IMG/VR virus record: IMGVR_UViG_3300020213_000052 | Span: 1 to 40,400 of that record | Source: a virus | Strand: one strand, 5' to 3' | DNA length: 40,400 nucleotides | Shown here: in pieces, positions 35,859-40,400 of the stretch | Numbering within the stretch: position 1 is the stretch's first letter | How the letters are laid out: every line of letters begins with the position of its first letter | Position numbers and translations under genes: made by a program | Notes under the pieces: model-generated | The model's input: the letters and a program-made list of their open reading frames with translations, nothing else | The model's database searches: none | Told to the model about the DNA's origin: nothing

Positions 35859-38378
35859 ATGCCTAAAGCCAGTCCCATACAAAGTAGTTTTCTTGGAGGG
35901 GAATGGAGTCCTTTTTGCGCTGGGCGTGTCGATTCAGAGCGGTACAAGATCTCCCTTGAAACGTGTGAGAACTACATCCCTTTGCTACAGGGAGGGCTGA
36001 CCCGCCGTCCGGGGACGCGGTTTGTGGCAGAGGCCAAATTCGCGGATAAAGAAGCCATCCTTGTAAAGTTTCAGTTTTCGACGGCCCAAGCCTACATGCT
36101 CGAAATGGGCGACCTCTACGTGCGTTTTTTCACGAATCAGGGGCAGGTAGTAGAGGCTGCACGGAACATCCTGAGCATTTCGGCGGCAAACCCGGCTGTT
36201 TTCACCATGACTGCCGCGCACGGGTATTTGGACGGGGAAGAACTTTTCATCACGGGGATTGGCGGAATGACCCAGTACAACAATCGAAATTTGATTATTG
36301 CGAATAAAACCGCCGACACGTTCACGCTGAAGTACCGTAATGGCACCGATTATCCGGGAAGTGGTACGTACACTTCGGGGGGTACTACCTCGAGGGTTTA
36401 CGAAGTCGCTCACACGTACACCGAAGCGCAGCTTCCGCTGCTCTCCTTCGTGCAAAGCGCCGACGTGATTTTTATTGTCCATCCGTCACACCCGCCTCGA
36501 CGACTAACTAGAATGGCCGCCACAAATTGGACGGTCACCGACGTAAGTTTCCTCGACGGCCCTTTTCTGCCAGCAAACACTACTGCTACTACGCTCAGTC
36601 CGAGTAGTGGCACATCAGTCACGCCAAATATTACGGCGTCGGCTGCCATCTTTGCCACCACCGACGTTGGCCGGCTTATCCGCGTGAAAAAGGCGATCGG
36701 ATGGCGATGGCTGAAGATCACTGCATTTGTTAGCTCTACAGTGGTTACGTGTTCTAGGAACGAAGCGAGTGACATCGGGGTTATCGCGGTAGACTCATGG
36801 GCTTTGGGGCTTTGGTCGGACACCACGGGCCACCCTTCGGTTGTTACTTTTCACGAAGATCGCCTTTGCTTCGCGGGAGCCAATGCGGCCCCTCAGCGCT
36901 TCGACATGAGCGTGAGCAGCGACTACGTGAATTTTGCGACAACCGATCAAGCAGCCGTGCCTGCTGTGACCGCAGCCAACGCGGTATCACGGTCACTAAA
37001 CTCTGAGGACATCAACACGATTTTTTGGCTGAAGAGTGAGGAACGAGCATTGCTCGCTGGCACTCAAGCCGGAGAGTGGGCGATTCGTCCCTCAATCTCG
37101 AGCGAGGCTATCGCGCCCGAAAACGTGAACGCCAAGCAGATTTCCAACTATGGGAGCGCGGCTATTCAGCCGGTCCTTGCGGGAAAATCGACCATTTTCA
37201 TTCAAGGGTCTTCGCGCACAGTACGGGAAATTAGCTATTACTTCGAGGTAGATGGCTTTAAAGCGCTTGATCGCACGATTCTCGCGGACCATATCGGCGG
37301 GGACACAGGTTTCAAGCAGCTTTGCCGACAGAAAGAAAAGCCGTCCATCGTTTGGTTTACCCGCAATGACGGCGTACTGGCCGGAATGACCTACGAGCGA
37401 GAAGAGGAAACGATCATCATCGCGTGGCATCGCCACGTTTTAGGTGGTCAAAGCGACACAGCGGGTACCGCGCCTTCTGTCGGATGGTCCGCAGTGATTC
37501 CGGAGCCTGAAGGTAAGCGCGACGATCTGTGGATGATCGTAAAACGCAACATCAATGGGGCTACGTGTCGGTACATCGAGTATCTCACGAAAATTTTTGA
37601 GCACGAAGACAAGCCGCGTGACGCCTTTTTCGTCGATTCGGGACTTACTTACGACGCGCCCTTAGTCATTAGCGGAGTGACGAAAGCGAGTCCCGCTGTT
37701 GTGACGTCTACGGCGCATGGCTTGATCGATGGCGATGTGGTGATCATAAGTGGCGTAGTGGGCATGATCCAGCTTAACGAAAACAGCTACGTCGTGACGA
37801 ACAAAGCGGCGAACACGTTTCAATTGACCGCAATGAACGGCACCGTCGTAGATAGCTCCGATTTCGACGCCTACGTTTCAGCGGGCGAGGCGAGAAAATT
37901 CGTCACCGTCATTTCAGGGCTCTGGCACCTCGAGGGGCAGTCGGTCGAAGTGTGGGGCGATGGCGGCATTCAGCCTCCCGTAACCGTTACCAATGGGTCC
38001 GTGACGCTCCAGAATCGCGCGGCAACCGCACAGATTGGCCTTGGCTACCGCAGCCGCGGTAAAAAGCTTCGGGAGGAATCTGGAGCGGCTGACGGGACGT
38101 CCATGGGGAAGAATCGCCGCACCAACCGCGTGGCGTTCATGCTTCACCGAACGCTAGGCTTCAAATTCGGCACTAGCTTTGACTCCTTGCAAGAGATCTC
38201 CTTCCGCACGAATGACGACCCCGACGGACGAGCACCAGCGCTTTTTACTGGCATCAAAACGGAAACGATCGAAGCGGACATGGACTTAGAAAATAACATT
38301 TGTTGGGAGCAAAGCCGTCCTGCTCCGGGGACGATTCTCGCCATTGCCCCGCAAATGCACACGGAAGACAGAGGATAA
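35859..38378 (+). CDS. Tail tubular protein B (gp12-like nozzle) with two E1-FCCH-like insertions
   Basis: An 839-residue nozzle protein. The start SSFLGGEWSPFCAGRVDSER and CENYIPLLQGGLTRRPGTRF are diagnostic. Two internal domains at about 106-178 and 600-680 share the pattern ANPAVFTM...HGYLDGEELFITGIGGMTQYN and SPAVVTS...HGLIDGDVVIISGVVGMIQLN. They resemble the FCCH domain of ubiquitin-activating enzyme E1, a small beta domain often spliced into phage tail proteins. They may contact the fibre or the cell surface. Confidence 0.88.
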   Translation: MPKASPIQSSFLGGEWSPFCAGRVDSERYKISLETCENYIPLLQGGLTRRPGTRFVAEAKFADKEAILVKFQFSTAQAYMLEMGDLYVRFFTNQGQVVEAARNILSISAANPAVFTMTAAHGYLDGEELFITGIGGMTQYNNRNLIIANKTADTFTLKYRNGTDYPGSGTYTSGGTTSRVYEVAHTYTEAQLPLLSFVQSADVIFIVHPSHPPRRLTRMAATNWTVTDVSFLDGPFLPANTTATTLSPSSGTSVTPNITASAAIFATTDVGRLIRVKKAIGWRWLKITAFVSSTVVTCSRNEASDIGVIAVDSWALGLWSDTTGHPSVVTFHEDRLCFAGANAAPQRFDMSVSSDYVNFATTDQAAVPAVTAANAVSRSLNSEDINTIFWLKSEERALLAGTQAGEWAIRPSISSEAIAPENVNAKQISNYGSAAIQPVLAGKSTIFIQGSSRTVREISYYFEVDGFKALDRTILADHIGGDTGFKQLCRQKEKPSIVWFTRNDGVLAGMTYEREEETIIIAWHRHVLGGQSDTAGTAPSVGWSAVIPEPEGKRDDLWMIVKRNINGATCRYIEYLTKIFEHEDKPRDAFFVDSGLTYDAPLVISGVTKASPAVVTSTAHGLIDGDVVIISGVVGMIQLNENSYVVTNKAANTFQLTAMNGTVVDSSDFDAYVSAGEARKFVTVISGLWHLEGQSVEVWGDGGIQPPVTVTNGSVTLQNRAATAQIGLGYRSRGKKLREESGAADGTSMGKNRRTNRVAFMLHRTLGFKFGTSFDSLQEISFRTNDDPDGRAPALFTGIKTETIEADMDLENNICWEQSRPAPGTILAIAPQMHTEDRG

Positions 38379-38381
38379 ATC

Positions 38382-38918
38382 GTGCCAGTACCATTGATCC
38401 CCCTAGCGCTGACATTAGGTTCCTTCTTTGGGAGCATGCTTGGGCTAAAAGGCAAGCTTGACGAGAACTCGGCCGCCGCGAAAGCCGCCCGGTATCAGGC
38501 GGATATTGCTGACGAGGACGCTGTACTGGCAGACAAGAACGCGCAAATCGTCTTGTCTCGAGCAACCGAAGAAGATCGGAAAGTTCGCGTTTTAGCGCGT
38601 CGGACGATGGGAAATATGCGGGCTACCATCGGCGCTTCGGGCCTTACCGACGAGGGAAACCCCGTCGATCTTTTGGAAGAAGCCGCGGCCACTTCCGAAG
38701 CCGATTCACTTGCAATACGCACGCAAGGCAAATACGAGTCAGACGCGTATTCCCTTCAAGGGCGAAGGAAGAGAGATTACGCGGCTCAGCTCCGCTCGGG
38801 AGCTTTAGACGTAGATAAATCGGCCCCGTTTGTGCTGGGTGCTGGAATCTTGGGCGCCGTGGGGGATGCGGCGCCCAAGATTCCGGGCGGTAATGGCCGC
38901 ATGAAGCGGGGTGGCTAA
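38382..38918 (+). CDS. Internal virion protein, gp14-like
   Basis: A 178-residue protein. A hydrophobic N-terminus (LIPLALTLGSFFGSMLGLKG) is followed by a long Ala-rich helix (AAAKAARYQADIADEDAVLA) and a GNMRATIGASGLTDEGNP motif that marks gp14-like internal proteins. These leave the head early in infection and form an outer-membrane channel. The start is GTG with AGAGGA upstream, and the stop shares a base with the next ATG. Confidence 0.78.
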   Translation: MPVPLIPLALTLGSFFGSMLGLKGKLDENSAAAKAARYQADIADEDAVLADKNAQIVLSRATEEDRKVRVLARRTMGNMRATIGASGLTDEGNPVDLLEEAAATSEADSLAIRTQGKYESDAYSLQGRRKRDYAAQLRSGALDVDKSAPFVLGAGILGAVGDAAPKIPGGNGRMKRGG

Positions 38919-40400
38919 TGCCGAGAATTAAAATTGAGCGCTTGGATTCACAATCGCGAGCTCCAGGCCCGGTAGCTACGCCCGACGGACAATCCGCGGG
39001 AGCGTTCGGTTTTGGCAGTGCGTCCGGTTCCGCGCTGAGGGATATCGGTGAAGGCGTAAAGAAATTTTCCGATGGCGTACTCGAGCGAATGGAGCAATCG
39101 GAAGTCTCCGCGCTTAACTCTGACTTTGCTGATGCTCAGGCCGATTTCACCACGCAATGGCAGGAAACGCTCAGGACCGCCAAACCGGGCGACAATACGA
39201 TCGCGGATAAATTCCTCGAGGACTTTGACAAGCACGTCGAGCGCATGCAAGAAGGCGCTTCTACTAGAGCGGGACAACTTTACTTTGCAAAAGCCAGTTC
39301 AGAAATGCGATCGCAATTTGCGGTCACCGCGCAATCGGCTCAAGCGGAGTTAGCCGGGCAAAAAGCCAGGCTGGACTATACCAACACAGTATCGAAGCTT
39401 TCTTCGAGCCTGTTGGATGACCCGACACTTTACGGAAAAAACGTGCAGATGCACGACGACGCTTTGGGCGCCCTGGTCGGGACCAAAGCGATCAGCCCCA
39501 TGTTGGCCGCTCAGCTACGGGAAAAGGGAATGCCTGATCTCGCGCAGTCAGCGGTGAGAGGACGCATCCGAGTCAACCCGAGAGCGGTCGAGGCGGAGCT
39601 AGCGTCAGGCAAATGGGACAATGTCATTTCGGGGGATGCTAAGCACACGCTTTATGGCGAAGCTCGCCAGGCTCTCAGCGCCCAAAAAACGATGGCTGAT
39701 AAGTCCAGGCTGGACCAAGAAAGCGCCAAAGCTGCCGCGCAGAATGCCCGTCAAACCGAGTACCTCAAAAAATTCTATGACGGTAAGCTCGATATCAAAG
39801 ACGTTTTAAACGATGGGCTATTGGACTCATTCGGTTCGGGCTCCAAGCAGCAGTTCTTGAATATGGCTGAGGAGCGTAACAAAGCCGGTGGCGCTGCTAA
39901 ACGGGACAGCGGCACGGTATCGCGGCTCTTTGATCAGATTCACTTGCCCGATGGCGACCCAAAGAAAATCACCGATGAGAACCAGCTAAACAATTATTTC
40001 GGCACGGGCCAAGGTAAGGGATTAGACGAATCGGCGCTGAATTTTCTGCGTGCTGAAGTGCAGGGAAAGAAAACCGTTGAGGGGGCCAATGCCGCTAAGC
40101 TGAAAGTGGCCATGACGGACGCGGCAAAAGACGCGATCGTAAAAAAGGACGTTTTCGGCTTGGCTGATCCGGATGGCTTGTCTGTGTACGTCGAGTATCT
40201 ATCGGATTTCACGAAAGAGTGGCAAGAGAAAGTGGCCGCTGGCGTTCCGGCGCGATCGCTTGTTGACCCCAAGTCCCCTGAGTACATGGGGAATCGGTTT
40301 CTGCCATACAAGAAAAATCAGGCGCAGATTATCCAAGCGATGATAAACCGCCAACAGGGCCAGCCTTCCTCCGTATCGCCGTTTGGCCCCCAGCCCCGCC
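38918..40400 (+). CDS. Internal virion protein, gp15-like (3' end cut by the window)
   Basis: The 494 residues visible are helical and charged, with early segments SALRDIGEGVKKFSDGVLER and MQEGASTRAGQLYF, and a later FTKEWQEKVAAGVPARSLVD near the end. This fits the middle internal (ejection) protein that lies between gp14- and gp16-like proteins. The frame is open at the right edge, and the natural end is probably the tail at 2-100. T7 gp15 is longer (747 residues); the total here would be about 527. Confidence 0.75.
   Translation, partial: MPRIKIERLDSQSRAPGPVATPDGQSAGAFGFGSASGSALRDIGEGVKKFSDGVLERMEQSEVSALNSDFADAQADFTTQWQETLRTAKPGDNTIADKFLEDFDKHVERMQEGASTRAGQLYFAKASSEMRSQFAVTAQSAQAELAGQKARLDYTNTVSKLSSSLLDDPTLYGKNVQMHDDALGALVGTKAISPMLAAQLREKGMPDLAQSAVRGRIRVNPRAVEAELASGKWDNVISGDAKHTLYGEARQALSAQKTMADKSRLDQESAKAAAQNARQTEYLKKFYDGKLDIKDVLNDGLLDSFGSGSKQQFLNMAEERNKAGGAAKRDSGTVSRLFDQIHLPDGDPKKITDENQLNNYFGTGQGKGLDESALNFLRAEVQGKKTVEGANAAKLKVAMTDAAKDAIVKKDVFGLADPDGLSVYVEYLSDFTKEWQEKVAAGVPARSLVDPKSPEYMGNRFLPYKKNQAQIIQAMINRQQGQPSSVSPFGPQPR

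Noticed and set aside
1-40400. Phage-encoded RNA polymerase or T7-type promoters
   Set aside because: No frame shows RNA polymerase motifs and no repeated 20-bp class of promoters was found; only sigma70-like sites are seen.

Overview
The window reads as the complete, or nearly complete, genome of a tailed phage with a T7-like (podovirus-type) virion that also carries a tyrosine integrase, so a temperate podovirus or a prophage-derived genome. The host is probably a Gram-negative bacterium, because there is a T7-type tail and internal-protein set, a lysis cassette of small membrane proteins and an M15 peptidase endolysin. No host gene, tRNA, rRNA or CRISPR array is visible. No phage RNA polymerase is seen, so transcription is expected to use host sigma70 promoters. 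The last gene is cut at the right end, and the left end starts with the C-terminal tail of a protein of the same kind. The sequence is therefore best read as a circular map opened inside one internal-virion-protein gene.

Layout. Rightward late genes run from 26 kb to the right end and continue from 1 to 8.03 kb: two small early-type genes (26.05-26.75 kb), a structured non-coding leader with a sigma70-like promoter (27.0-27.44 kb), terminase small and large subunits, portal, a Bbp19-like protein, scaffold, major capsid, a probable decoration protein, tail tubular proteins A and B, and a gp14-like protein. A gp15-like protein is split over the ends, followed by a giant gp16-like LPD38 protein, a tail fibre, small membrane proteins and the endolysin. 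A strong terminator closes this unit at 8.05 kb.

Leftward genes run from 25 kb down to 8.06 kb. From promoter-proximal to distal they are a cluster of small, tightly overlapping accessory genes (24.96-19.4 kb: HTH protein, Thivi_2564-type membrane protein, RuvC-like nuclease, Ea22-like and XF1762-like proteins, several unknowns), then a SNF2 helicase, an acidic protein, a RyR-domain protein, a Cas4/RecB-like nuclease, a gp2.5-type SSB, a family A DNA polymerase with an unusual CxxC/CxxC insertion, a prim-pol/helicase and an excisionase-like HTH protein. The distal end has a half-length sliding-clamp-like protein, small zinc-site proteins and the integrase. The two arms diverge from a roughly 1 kb control region (25.0-26.04 kb) with iteron-like repeats, palindromes and a 68-bp tandem duplication, the best candidate for the replication origin and operators.

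The genes form a replication set (prim-pol/helicase, polymerase, SSB, nuclease, RuvC-like resolvase, clamp-like factor) plus a virion and lysis set. Three features stand out. Several perfect two-copy tandem duplications (84, 123 and 68 bp) are present. Two genes look broken or fused by one base in an A-run, and the contig ends disagree by one C. A structured, non-coding, promoter-led leader sits in front of the packaging genes.
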